39,131 nucleotides of DNA. Origin: a virus. Position 1 is the first letter of the stretch. The number at the start of each line of letters is the position of its first letter. The position numbers were made by a program, and so were the translations under genes. Positions 1 through 7,664 of the stretch are shown one piece after another. The stretch lies in the IMG/VR virus record IMGVR_UViG_3300048592_000629, positions 1 through 39,131 of that record; one strand, 5' to 3'. The notes beneath the pieces are model-generated. The model saw only the letters and a list, made by a program, of their open reading frames with translations. It was not told where the DNA came from and made no database searches.

Positions 1-63
1 TCGGGGGCTGCCTCCCGCTTGCGGTATCTATGTGATAGTCGCGTGAGCTTCCAGGTTTTCCTC

Positions 64-86
64 TCGCCGGTCGTCAGGACCGGCGA
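64..86. other. Perfect 9-bp hairpin in the repeat spacer
   Basis: TCGCCGGTC (64-72) pairs perfectly with GACCGGCGA (78-86) around a GTCAG loop. No T-run follows, so it does not look like a simple Rho-independent terminator. Lying between two copies of the 40-bp element, it may be part of an origin or of a structured RNA. Confidence 0.7.
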
Positions 87-104
87 CTGCCTTCGATCTG
101 CTGG

Positions 105-144
105 TCGGGGGCTGCCTCCCGCTTGCGGTATCTATGTGATAGTC
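105..144. repeat. Second copy of the 40-bp element
   Basis: This stretch is an exact copy of bases 1-40, beginning TCGGGGGCTGCC and ending GTGATAGTC. It contains short inverted segments (CCGC-TT-GCGG, and TATC-N5-GATA). Two further copies lie in the right-end repeat. The spacing start to start is 104 bp. Spaced direct copies beside hairpins suit an origin or a protein-binding region. No gene covers it. Confidence 0.9.
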
Positions 145-317
145 CGCGTCAGAAAAAATTAAAAAGAAATGGGATGGAAAGATTTTGTTCTAAGTTGCCA
201 ACCTTATACCCAGGTATAAGTTGGTCTTGAAGTAAAAATGGACACTTTTCTTTGGATTGCCAAGGCAGATTCTTTGGTTTTTTATGAGAGCATCAAATCT
301 CATACGGAAGGCAAAAA
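145..317. other. Non-coding leader ahead of the recombination genes
   Basis: No convincing gene lies here; with the repeat at 1-144 the gene-free stretch is 317 bases. It starts A-rich (about 150-180) and then holds the palindrome described separately. A reading frame from 238 overlaps the Sak4-like gene out of frame and lacks a good ribosome site. I could not identify a clear -35/-10 pair, although transcription of the genes from 318 must start here or further left. Confidence 0.55.
198..224. promoter_or_regulatory. Operator-like palindrome upstream of the early genes
   Basis: CTTATACC (203-210) and GGTATAAG (213-220) are exact inverted copies separated by CA. Outside them CCAA and TTGG continue the symmetry with one extra base on the left. 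The near-27-bp dyad sits about 95 bp ahead of the first gene and resembles a repressor or activator site. Its sequence differs from the GATAGCTAT operators of the immunity region, so a different regulator is likely. Confidence 0.55.
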
Positions 318-1043
318 ATGCTTATCGAACCAAGGAAAAAGCAGGCGCAAAACTTTCATAGCTTGCACAAGCTCATTTATGGTCCAGCAAAATCAGGGAA
401 AACAAAGCTCGCGTCTGAATTTGTTGTAGAGAGAAAGCCGCCGTTGTTCATCCTCACAGAAGATGGTGACAAAGCCCTTTCTCTTTGCGCCATGCGCGTC
501 AAATGCTGGAAGTCATTTATTGCAGCTAAGGACCGCATACTGAAGTCAATCGAACAGGTGCGGCGTGAATACAGCTGCATCGTAATTGATCTTGTAGCAG
601 AGGTTGATGAAATGGCTTCGCGGCATATTTGCAATGAATATAGCGTAGCTTATATCGGAGACATCCCGCATGGCAAAGGCTGGACCATTCAGAAGAACAT
701 GGTCAGGGAAGCGATTCAGGAACTACTTGATGTCATGCCTGTCACATTCATCGCTCATGCAAAGGACCGAGAAGTCATGATTGATGGCCAAAGCAAAAAG
801 CAGGTTGCGCCAGCAATGTCGTCGGGTGCATTTGAGTTCATAAATGGGAAAGTGGATGCCATTGCCTATCTGCGACCGTTGAAGGGTGATACCGCTAAAG
901 TCAGTCTCAGCATGAAGCCAAGTGAGTCTTTGTACGCTGGTTGCCGGTTCGCAGCGGTTGCCAAGGAATTCCTTATCGACCTAAGAAACGTCCTGGAAAG
1001 CTTTACGAAGATTGACCAGGAGCTGGCCAATGACATTTCTTAA
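318..1043 (+). CDS. Sak4-like RecA-fold ATPase, phage recombination
   Basis: A protein of 241 residues with a P-loop near the N terminus (GPAKSGKT, residues 22-29) and a hydrophobic Walker B strand ending in Asp (CIVID, about 87-91). Size, layout and the neighbouring SSB-like gene fit the Sak4 family of phage single-strand annealing ATPases (AAA_24 type), which pair DNA strands together with a phage SSB. The start ATG has a good ribosome site (GGAAGG, 6 bases away). The stop overlaps the next gene by 14 bases, which suggests coupled translation. Assignment rests on motifs and context, not a search. Confidence 0.75.
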   Translation: MLIEPRKKQAQNFHSLHKLIYGPAKSGKTKLASEFVVERKPPLFILTEDGDKALSLCAMRVKCWKSFIAAKDRILKSIEQVRREYSCIVIDLVAEVDEMASRHICNEYSVAYIGDIPHGKGWTIQKNMVREAIQELLDVMPVTFIAHAKDREVMIDGQSKKQVAPAMSSGAFEFINGKVDAIAYLRPLKGDTAKVSLSMKPSESLYAGCRFAAVAKEFLIDLRNVLESFTKIDQELANDIS

Positions 1044-1410
1044 TTTTGTCTACACAAGCGAAGTACCGCAAAACCTGGAGTTTCAAGATAACGAGGTAGT
1101 CAGGTTCTATGTTGATTCTGCTTCTGTTACAGACCACGGCTTTTGTCTTAATGCGAAAGTTCTATCGGGACGACACGAGGATCGAATCCATGTCCTCTAC
1201 TTTTCCTCCCACATCAAGAGTGGTGAGTACAACCCGGCTACCAGAGAGTTTTGTTCAAAGTTCTTTTCCCCTGAAGAGATGAAGAACGGCATGAGCATTG
1301 ACAGTCTGGTTGGACGAACTTTTGAAGCCAAGTGCAAGGTGAAGGTATCCAATGGCAAGAGGTTCCAAAATTTTGGAGGGTTTAGGGTTCAGACTCCCGA
1401 GTCGTGGTGA
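1030..1410 (+). CDS. Probable phage single-stranded DNA-binding protein
   Basis: A protein of 126 residues rich in beta-type alternation (VRFYVDSASV, FCLNAKVLSG, FEAKCKVKVS) that fits a single OB-fold, as in small phage SSB-like proteins next to Sak4 recombinases. The ATG at 1030 is preferred over an upstream TTG because AGGAG lies 7 bases before it. The gene overlaps the ATPase upstream by 14 bases and the RusA-like gene downstream. No acidic SSB-type tail is evident; the C terminus is FRVQTPESW. Function is inferred from context and composition. Confidence 0.55.
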   Translation: MTFLNFVYTSEVPQNLEFQDNEVVRFYVDSASVTDHGFCLNAKVLSGRHEDRIHVLYFSSHIKSGEYNPATREFCSKFFSPEEMKNGMSIDSLVGRTFEAKCKVKVSNGKRFQNFGGFRVQTPESW

Positions 1411-1783
1411 GTTGCTGCACGAGGTTTCCATTCCGGTACGTGTGGCCCCAATGGCAAGGCCGCGCAGGTCAAGGCAGGGACATTTCTATGTCCCGAAGGA
1501 AAACCAGAAGCCTCTCCTGTGCTCTATTAAGCGTCAGACAAGCTGCCTAAATGAACCGCTGATACTGGATGTTTATATTGCTTTTGACTGTCAGGGATTT
1601 CCCGTTGCGCCGTCGTTCGGGGATGAAGACAACCTGCGAAAGTCTGTAGCCGATGCCCTTGTCCATGCCGGATATGTGGCCAACGATCGGTGGATTCTAG
1701 GAGGTGAGACATACAAGTTTGGTGCTGATCGGGATTTCCTTGTTGCAAAAATTTGGAGGGTTTTCAATGAAAGAGGACAGTAA
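1352..1783 (+). CDS. RusA-like Holliday junction resolvase
   Basis: The family pattern is visible: an N-terminal strand followed by a basic PMARPRRSRQG segment (about 34-43), the acidic core DEDNLRKSVADAL (91-103) and a second acidic turn ND (111-112). RusA enzymes are small metal-dependent nucleases that resolve four-way junctions in replicating phage DNA. The ATG at 1352 has GAAGG 6 bases upstream but overlaps the SSB-like gene by 59 bases; a TTG at 1412 just after that gene's stop is the alternative start and would keep all conserved parts. It closes a Sak4-SSB-RusA cassette. Confidence 0.8.
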   Translation: MARGSKILEGLGFRLPSRGELLHEVSIPVRVAPMARPRRSRQGHFYVPKENQKPLLCSIKRQTSCLNEPLILDVYIAFDCQGFPVAPSFGDEDNLRKSVADALVHAGYVANDRWILGGETYKFGADRDFLVAKIWRVFNERGQ

Positions 1784-1958
1784 ATCAGTGGCGTATATGC
1801 TTACGGGTTCTGTTCCAGTAGCGATCTGGATGCAGCTAACATTAGGCAGCCTCAATACCCGTATTGAAGATCTGTCCGCACAGATCAAACGCATGGACCA
1901 GCAGCTCACTACTCTACAACTGGACCGGGAGCACTACAAGACACTAGGCAAGAAATGA
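1767..1958 (+). CDS. Small membrane/coiled-coil protein
   Basis: A protein of 63 residues. A hydrophobic stretch (residues 8-29, VAYMLTGSVPVAIWMQLTLG) is followed by a heptad-like helix (IEDLSAQIKRMDQQLTTLQ). GGAGGG lies 6 bases before the ATG at 1767, which decides the start. It overlaps the RusA-like gene by 17 bases and shares ATGA with the next gene. The layout, one membrane span then a coiled coil, resembles small phage XhlA- or holin-associated proteins, but I do not recognise the family. Confidence 0.65.
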   Translation: MKEDSKSVAYMLTGSVPVAIWMQLTLGSLNTRIEDLSAQIKRMDQQLTTLQLDREHYKTLGKK

Positions 1959-2644
1959 CCAGCGGTTGCGGGTTATCCTTACCTGGGGAGGTGCGCGAAT
2001 TGAACAAGCTGGAAGAAACCCCGCAACGCAGTCTCTTGGACGTTCTTCCCGTGGGTAGCAGGCTGGCAGAGTTGGTCAAGGCTCTCCCAGATCGCTATCA
2101 CGAGATGGACGAGTCACAGTTGATTGCAGAGGCGAAGCCTACAAATAACGATTGGGGCTTGCGTCACTATTTTTGGAAAGCGGTCTGGAAGCAAATCCAT
2201 TCTGTGGATGCCAGTTCTTCCCGTATTTGTATGGCTGACATATATCGGGACGTATGCAGCTCAAAAGCCTTTCAGATCACTATTGCCAAACCTCACAAGT
2301 TGGCTTTCATGATAAAGCCACTGCGTCAATACCAGGATGAGCTGGACGTACAGACCTCCATAGCGATGAACAGGGTAACTCAGATTACCCAGCTGGACAT
2401 TGCAAACGACGCTGACTGGTGCCCAAAGCGGGCATCCGTTATTCTTCGCGCCGCTCACATGGTTTTTGAACGGCAGCTTGGTCAGACAATCCAGCGGTCC
2501 ATAAATGTAAATGTCAACAGCAACACAGCGGATACGCAGAAGTACAAAACAGCCCAGGACATTGATCAGGAGATTGCGACCCTTACAGCGAAGCTTGGCA
2601 AACCCGCCATCACCATAGACACGGACAAGAAAGAGGATGTCTGA
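1955..2644 (+). CDS. Probable terminase small subunit
   Basis: A protein of 229 residues directly before and overlapping the large terminase by 8 bases, the usual place for the DNA-recognition subunit of the packaging motor. The sequence is mainly helical with a charged C-terminal part (ending DTDKKEDV). No family motif stands out, so the call is positional. The start ATG overlaps the previous stop (ATGA). The small subunit would bind the packaging site and feed DNA to the large subunit. Confidence 0.55.
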   Translation: MTSGCGLSLPGEVRELNKLEETPQRSLLDVLPVGSRLAELVKALPDRYHEMDESQLIAEAKPTNNDWGLRHYFWKAVWKQIHSVDASSSRICMADIYRDVCSSKAFQITIAKPHKLAFMIKPLRQYQDELDVQTSIAMNRVTQITQLDIANDADWCPKRASVILRAAHMVFERQLGQTIQRSINVNVNSNTADTQKYKTAQDIDQEIATLTAKLGKPAITIDTDKKEDV

Positions 2645-4166
2645 ACTGGAAAGTAAAATGAAGCTGCTGAAGCTCCTGCGACTGCAGGACGGGCTTCCGC
2701 ATCTTTATGCGCATCCTCTTTATGAGTGGCAATTGGCTTTTATCGAAGCCATCTACCGCATGATTTTTATCACCGCTGCGAACCAAGCTGGAAAATCCTC
2801 CGGCATGATTATCAAGCTTATTCGCTGGGCCACTGAGCCTGAATTATGGGAAAAGCTTTGGCGAAGGAAGCCCATTCAAATCTGGTATTTCTATCCCACC
2901 AGAGAGGTCGCTGATAAGGAATTCCGCACCAAATGGGTTCCGCTCTATCTCCCGCGCAATGAATATAAGCAGTCTCTACAGTATGGGTGGGAAGAGTTTG
3001 AAGAAGACGGCAAGATAGCTGGCATTCAGTTTAAGAACGGACTCATAGTTTACTTCATGACCTATGAGCAAAAGCCCAAAAACCTGCAGGCCAGTACCCT
3101 GGATGCCGTGTTTTTTGATGAGGAACCGCCAGAAGCCCATTTCAACGAGATGGTTCCACGTACTTCAACTAACGGCTATCTGGTAAGCGCGTTCACCGCG
3201 ACGCTGGGCCAGGAATATTTGCGTCTGACTATGGAAGAAAAGGGGCCTGAAGAAAAGTTCCCTAACGCATGGAAGCGCCAGATCAGCCTTTGGGATTGCC
3301 TTGTCTATGCGGACGGATCACCAAGCCGCGTTTGGACTATTGAGAAGATCGAAGCGGAAACAAAAAACTATACTTCGGAAGCAGAGATTCAGCGCAGGAT
3401 TCACGGCAAGTTTGTGAAGAGTGAATCTGTGATGTTTCAAACCTTCTCACGCAATTTGAATGTCATTAGGCCAACGACTCTTGGACCTGAATTTCTTTAT
3501 TGGGCAGGCGTGGACGCAGGCAGTGGTGGTGCATTGAACCATCCTGCAGCAATTGTGATTGTCGCTGTGCACAAATCATTTCTCTACGGGCATGTGGTCA
3601 AATGCTGGCGCGGCGATGGAATCGTAACCACGTCGCAGGACATCATCAAGCGATATGTGGAAATGGCAGCTGATCTTCCTATTATCCAATGCTCCTATGA
3701 CTATGCAGGCAGCGGCGCGGACGTGGGCATCACAGGGGGAAGGCTTGGCCTTCCCTTTGTAAAGGCTATCAAGGATCGGGCCAGTGGGATCTCCACGCTC
3801 AATACCCTTTTTAAAAGCCGGATGCTTACGATTTTCTATGATGAGAAGAACGATCCCGATGCAGCGGACAAAGCCAAGCTGATCAGTGAGCTCGCGTCCG
3901 TTACTGTTGATGTGAAAAAGACCAAGGCCAAGGATGACCTGACAGACGCTCTGCGCTACTGCGTGGGAGAAATCCCATGGCATTTCCGGTTGAACGAGCT
4001 TCAAGCTCCAATCGGGCCAGCAGAGGAAATCACAGAGGTACTGGATGATTCGGAGCGCAGGCGCAGAAGCTACCGAATGCCCGAGTATTCAGATCTGGAA
4101 CTGGAATTGATGGAGGCAGCGGAACTTTATGAAGGATGGGGGGGAACAGGCGATGTTGAGTGGTGA
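2637..4166 (+). CDS. terL: Terminase large subunit (packaging ATPase/nuclease)
   Basis: A protein of 509 residues with both domains. In the ATPase part the Walker A motif is AANQAGKSS (about 47-55) and the Walker B motif is DAVFFDEEPP (about 155-164), with the catalytic Glu following Asp. The RNase H-like nuclease part shows its first acidic residue in WAGVDAGSGG (about 289-298), YDYAGSGAD in the middle, and DDLTDALRY near 434-442. TerL pumps DNA into the prohead and cuts it. The AANQ-type Walker A is common in podovirus and related terminases. It overlaps the genes on both sides, as in a tight packaging operon. Confidence 0.95.
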   Translation: MSELESKMKLLKLLRLQDGLPHLYAHPLYEWQLAFIEAIYRMIFITAANQAGKSSGMIIKLIRWATEPELWEKLWRRKPIQIWYFYPTREVADKEFRTKWVPLYLPRNEYKQSLQYGWEEFEEDGKIAGIQFKNGLIVYFMTYEQKPKNLQASTLDAVFFDEEPPEAHFNEMVPRTSTNGYLVSAFTATLGQEYLRLTMEEKGPEEKFPNAWKRQISLWDCLVYADGSPSRVWTIEKIEAETKNYTSEAEIQRRIHGKFVKSESVMFQTFSRNLNVIRPTTLGPEFLYWAGVDAGSGGALNHPAAIVIVAVHKSFLYGHVVKCWRGDGIVTTSQDIIKRYVEMAADLPIIQCSYDYAGSGADVGITGGRLGLPFVKAIKDRASGISTLNTLFKSRMLTIFYDEKNDPDAADKAKLISELASVTVDVKKTKAKDDLTDALRYCVGEIPWHFRLNELQAPIGPAEEITEVLDDSERRRRSYRMPEYSDLELELMEAAELYEGWGGTGDVEW

Positions 4167-4419
4167 TGACGTTGCAACGATTCTGGCCGCAGCTGCCAGC
4201 GCAAAGGTGAAGCGCATTCGCTTTGGTGATCTTTATGTTGAATTTGACAGCTACGTGGAGCTGCCGCTGCCAACTGCCTATGAACCAGCGAAGCTTGACC
4301 CGCAGCAGGCAGCCTTGCGCGAGGAACTGGCCAGGGAAAACGAACTCTCGGAATTGGTCTTCACAGACATGGCCGAGTTTGAAAGACGGGCTGGCGCGGT
4401 CGGCGACAGTCAGAAATAG
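4153..4419 (+). CDS. Small protein between terminase and portal
   Basis: A protein of 88 residues overlapping the end of terL by 14 bases. The N-terminal half is short helix plus strand (DDVATILAAAASAKVKRIRFGDLYVEF). The C-terminal half is acidic and helical (REELARENELSELVF). I do not recognise it. An in-frame ATG at 4129 would add 8 residues, but the G-rich ribosome site at about 4137-4144 favours 4153. Its position suggests a virion assembly or neck accessory protein. Confidence 0.6.
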   Translation: MLSGDDVATILAAAASAKVKRIRFGDLYVEFDSYVELPLPTAYEPAKLDPQQAALREELARENELSELVFTDMAEFERRAGAVGDSQK

Positions 4420-4458
4420 GTCTGGAATCGACGAAAGCCTGGGGGCGCGACCAAAACC

Positions 4459-4487
4459 CCTTCTGAAAAGAAAAACGATTCAGAAGG
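4459..4487. other. 9-bp inverted repeat before the portal gene
   Basis: CCTTCTGAA (4459-4467) and TTCAGAAGG (4479-4487) are exact inverted copies with an 11-base A-rich loop. It lies in the only sizeable gap (4420-4510) between packaging genes. There is no downstream T-run, so an RNA-stability or processing hairpin is more likely than a terminator. Confidence 0.5.
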
Positions 4488-4510
4488 CAATTTAGAAGGC
4501 ATGGAACGGA

Positions 4511-6568
4511 ATGGACTTTAAAACCCGCAAAAAATGGGTTGATGACAACCTGACTCACTGGGACCCATTGTTCCAGGAGCAGCGCCAGTCCATACTTCTG
4601 GACAAAGGCTTTCACTATCATAACCCCAAAAGCCGCGTCCGTAAACTCATTGAAAACAGCGATAAATTGCCTGACCGCGCAAAGGTACGAATTACAAAGA
4701 ACCACCTGAACTACATAGGCCGCCGTTACAGAAACTACCTTCTGGACAAGGCTCCTGGGGCTGGCATCTTTCCGCAGAATGAGAAAGAGCTTCATGACCA
4801 AAAGACAGCTGAACTGAACAGGCTTGTCTGGGGTGATATCGTAAACCGGCATAGGCTTTCGGCCCAGCTCAACGACTGGACGTATCAGTATGTGATCCCT
4901 GGTGAGATAGCCGTCTTCATCAGCTGGGATTTTGATAAAGGCCGGTATCTCGGAGTGGATCAGGAATACGATCCTTCGGGAAAACCTCTTGGATCGCCGG
5001 TCAATGTCTTCACCGGGGATTTTGTTTTTAAGGTGATCGACGGATACAACCTGGTCCTCGATCGTGGCCAACGGCGTTTTGATGATTCGGACGTGGCTTT
5101 CCGGGAATTCATTGACCATGAAAAGCTCAAGGCCAGATACGCCGATGACCCGGAAAAGCTCGCAAAGCTCCAGGAAGCCAAGGAAGAAATCTACAACACA
5201 TTCGACAGCAGTACCGGGCGTTACGATCGGGATACGAGTGGAAAAATTCTGGTCTGGTATTTCTTCAAGCGGCCCTGCCGCGACTACCCGATGGGGCATT
5301 ACTGGATCTTTACCCCGGTCGGCGATCTTGAGGATGCGGACATTCCCGAGGGTATCTGGCCCATCATCTATGAAAATTGGGAATCTTCCGGTGATTCCTG
5401 CCGAGGCCCTGGCGCGTTTCGTCATTTGAAGACGTGGCAAAACAATTTGAATCGTCTAGCGTCGAAGGCCCTGGAAAACAGCATTGTGATGAGCGGTGAC
5501 AAGTTCATTACCCAAAAAGGCTCAACAATCAGGCAAGCACCGGCTTTGCCAGGCACCGGGACATCGGTCTTTGAGTACATTGGCCAGAAGCCTGACTTTG
5601 TGCAAGGCTCTGCTGGTGAACAGTTCCTTGCCCAGTCCCAGGCTGAGCTCAATGAAATGTATGCCTTTGCCGGTCTGCGCGATGAAGAAATCGACAAGAT
5701 GCCTACCGAGGCCATGGCCACACTTTTCCGTAGCGTAAGCCAGAAAGCCAAGTTTGACCTGACAACCAAAAAGTATGAAGACTTTGTTGTCCGCTTCTGT
5801 CAGACGACGCTTGAACTTGCCAAGGTTTATTACACGGACGAGATGCTGGCCGCTGCCGTTGGTTCCAATGAAATTGTGAACATTGCGGAATTCAGATCGA
5901 GCGATCCTTTGAGATACCGGGTCAAGGTTGAGCCCCAGGGCGACGACGCCAACACTATCATGGGCAAGTCTCTTCAGATAACCCAGATCCTGCAATATGC
6001 CGGTCAATACCTTGACAAGGATAGCATTGGCGTTCTCGCCAGAAATCTTCCCTATCTTAACAAGGAACCGATCTTCAAGGAGTTTACCCTTAAGTCGGAC
6101 ATCACCAACAACATAATTCTGGCGCTCAACCGTGGTGAATGGGTCGAGCTATACGACCGTGATCCCAACGACTACATCATCCCGCGCTTGATTGCCCGGA
6201 CTCTTGAGCCAGACTTTAGAACGCTTCACCCGCTCTTTCAGGAAATGTTTCGATACCAGATCATGCAGCGCGAGGCGATGGAGCAGCAGAAAATCAAACT
6301 GCAGTCCATGGCGGAGTCAGGCGCTGTCCCAACCAGTGGGGATGTTGTCAGAGTGAATATGTATGAGATAGGGGAAGACGGTCAGCCGCACCGCATCTGG
6401 CTGCCTAGCGAAGCCGTCAAGTGGCTGAAAGACAAGCTGGATCAGCAAGGTGTTGCCCAGCAAATCCTGGCTCAAATGGACCCATCGACCGTTGCCAACA
6501 TCGGTCGCGCGAATCTTAGTGAACAGCAACAAATGGCACCAGCCATGATGCCAAGCTTGGGAGGTTAA
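4511..6568 (+). CDS. Phage portal protein
   Basis: A protein of 685 residues at the portal position after terL and before the scaffold and capsid genes. The length matches large podovirus portals of the P22 type. Early residues are charged and helical; a central domain (about 300-400) and a Gln/Met-rich helical C terminus (QQQMAPAMM) are typical of a portal barrel. The portal forms the twelve-subunit ring at one capsid vertex through which DNA enters and leaves and to which the adaptor binds. It is called from order, length and overall character. Confidence 0.85.
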   Translation: MDFKTRKKWVDDNLTHWDPLFQEQRQSILLDKGFHYHNPKSRVRKLIENSDKLPDRAKVRITKNHLNYIGRRYRNYLLDKAPGAGIFPQNEKELHDQKTAELNRLVWGDIVNRHRLSAQLNDWTYQYVIPGEIAVFISWDFDKGRYLGVDQEYDPSGKPLGSPVNVFTGDFVFKVIDGYNLVLDRGQRRFDDSDVAFREFIDHEKLKARYADDPEKLAKLQEAKEEIYNTFDSSTGRYDRDTSGKILVWYFFKRPCRDYPMGHYWIFTPVGDLEDADIPEGIWPIIYENWESSGDSCRGPGAFRHLKTWQNNLNRLASKALENSIVMSGDKFITQKGSTIRQAPALPGTGTSVFEYIGQKPDFVQGSAGEQFLAQSQAELNEMYAFAGLRDEEIDKMPTEAMATLFRSVSQKAKFDLTTKKYEDFVVRFCQTTLELAKVYYTDEMLAAAVGSNEIVNIAEFRSSDPLRYRVKVEPQGDDANTIMGKSLQITQILQYAGQYLDKDSIGVLARNLPYLNKEPIFKEFTLKSDITNNIILALNRGEWVELYDRDPNDYIIPRLIARTLEPDFRTLHPLFQEMFRYQIMQREAMEQQKIKLQSMAESGAVPTSGDVVRVNMYEIGEDGQPHRIWLPSEAVKWLKDKLDQQGVAQQILAQMDPSTVANIGRANLSEQQQMAPAMMPSLGG

Positions 6569-6571
6569 GCA

Positions 6572-7633
6572 ATGAAATTCAAGAGCATCAAAGACCTGGA
6601 AGAAAGGGCTGCCTCCCTTGGCGGTGGCGAAGATGAACAGGACATTTTTCCTGAAGCCAGCGAGCAGGAGGCCAGTGCCAGTGGTGGCAATGCTGAAGCC
6701 GCCGGCGCTGGTGGTGAGAACAGGGCGACAGCTCCGGAGCCCGCTGTGCCTTCCGACCAGCCCGGCGCTGAAACGGAAGTTCCTTCCTACGTTCCAAGCT
6801 ATAAATTCAAATTCGGCGAGTCAGAGGTTGAGGTTGATGAAAGGCTTCGTCCCGTAATCAAGGACAAGGATACTGAAGAATTCGTGCGTGGCCTTTATCA
6901 AAGGTATCACGAATTCGATCCTATCAAGACAGAGCGGGATCGGCTGTCCCAGCATTATGCCCAGATCCAGGATTCACTTAACAACCTGGTGACGTGGCGT
7001 TCCTCCAATCCTCTTGGCTTTTTGAAAGCGGCTGGATTCAGCGAGCAGGATATTGTTCAGGTTGCTCAAAGCATCGTCAACTTTAAATCTCTGCCACCTG
7101 AGCAGCAGAAAGCCTATGCTGACCAGGTCAAACAGAGGGATGAATACACCAGCCTTCAAAGCCAATTTCAGCAGCTTCAGAAGACCAACATGGCCACCGC
7201 AGCTCAGCTGCTCGATCTTGAGTTTGATCAGATCATGTCCCAGCCCGACGTTACTTCGGCGGCCAGGTCTTATGATGAAAGGGTCGGGAAAACCGGCGCT
7301 TTCAAGCATATTTTCTTTCTGCATGGATCTCAGTTGAGCAATGCCCAAGGTACAACCGTTCCGCCGCGAATGGTTCTGGACTCCCTTAGGTCAGCCTACC
7401 CGGGTCTGTTTGCTCAGGCCCAAACCTCCGTGGCAGCTCCCGCTCCGGTAGCTGCTGCACCCTTGTCCACCCAGAAAGGAGCCACTGCTGCGCCAGCGAC
7501 ATCGCAAAAGAAACCCGCAAACGTGATACCAAATCTTGGCGGTTCATCGGCTGCACCCGTGGCCCGTCGGCGGTTCAACTCCATCGCTGAGATGGAAGAG
7601 TACAACCGCAAAATGGCTGAAAGCGAAGAGTAA
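6572..7633 (+). CDS. Probable scaffolding protein
   Basis: A protein of 353 residues between portal and major capsid genes. It has a low-complexity Ala/Gly/Glu/Pro N-terminal region (about 15-70), a helical, Gln-rich middle (about 100-230), an Ala/Pro linker (about 285-335) and a short basic-then-acidic helical tail (RRRFNSIAEMEEYNRKMAE). Scaffolding proteins guide capsid assembly and bind the capsid protein through a small charged C-terminal helix, which this layout matches. No protease motif was seen. Confidence 0.75.
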   Translation: MKFKSIKDLEERAASLGGGEDEQDIFPEASEQEASASGGNAEAAGAGGENRATAPEPAVPSDQPGAETEVPSYVPSYKFKFGESEVEVDERLRPVIKDKDTEEFVRGLYQRYHEFDPIKTERDRLSQHYAQIQDSLNNLVTWRSSNPLGFLKAAGFSEQDIVQVAQSIVNFKSLPPEQQKAYADQVKQRDEYTSLQSQFQQLQKTNMATAAQLLDLEFDQIMSQPDVTSAARSYDERVGKTGAFKHIFFLHGSQLSNAQGTTVPPRMVLDSLRSAYPGLFAQAQTSVAAPAPVAAAPLSTQKGATAAPATSQKKPANVIPNLGGSSAAPVARRRFNSIAEMEEYNRKMAESEE

Positions 7634-7664
7634 CATTTTTTGAAATAAGGAAGGGAACTGAACC

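Larger units (their letters stand above)
1..144. repeat. 144-bp terminal direct repeat (left copy)
   Basis: Bases 1-144 are identical to 38988-39131. The simplest reading is that a circular molecule was assembled as a linear contig with an overlap. The repeat has an internal R-S-R layout: a 40-bp element R at 1-40 and again at 105-144, with a 64-bp spacer S between. A tandem array of a 104-bp unit could therefore have been collapsed here, so the true copy number is uncertain. True terminal redundancy of virion DNA is the alternative. Confidence 0.95.

Noticed and set aside
1-144. CRISPR array from the 40-bp repeats
   Set aside because: Only two copies per end, a spacer of 64 bp that is itself repeated at the other end, and no cas genes.
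238-429. 63-codon frame on + before the Sak4-like gene
   Set aside because: Overlaps the supported gene out of frame by over 100 bases and has no ribosome site.
4361-5440. 359-codon frame on - opposite the portal gene
   Set aside because: Antisense to a well-supported structural gene in the same operon direction, no ribosome site or promoter; a shadow of the codon usage.
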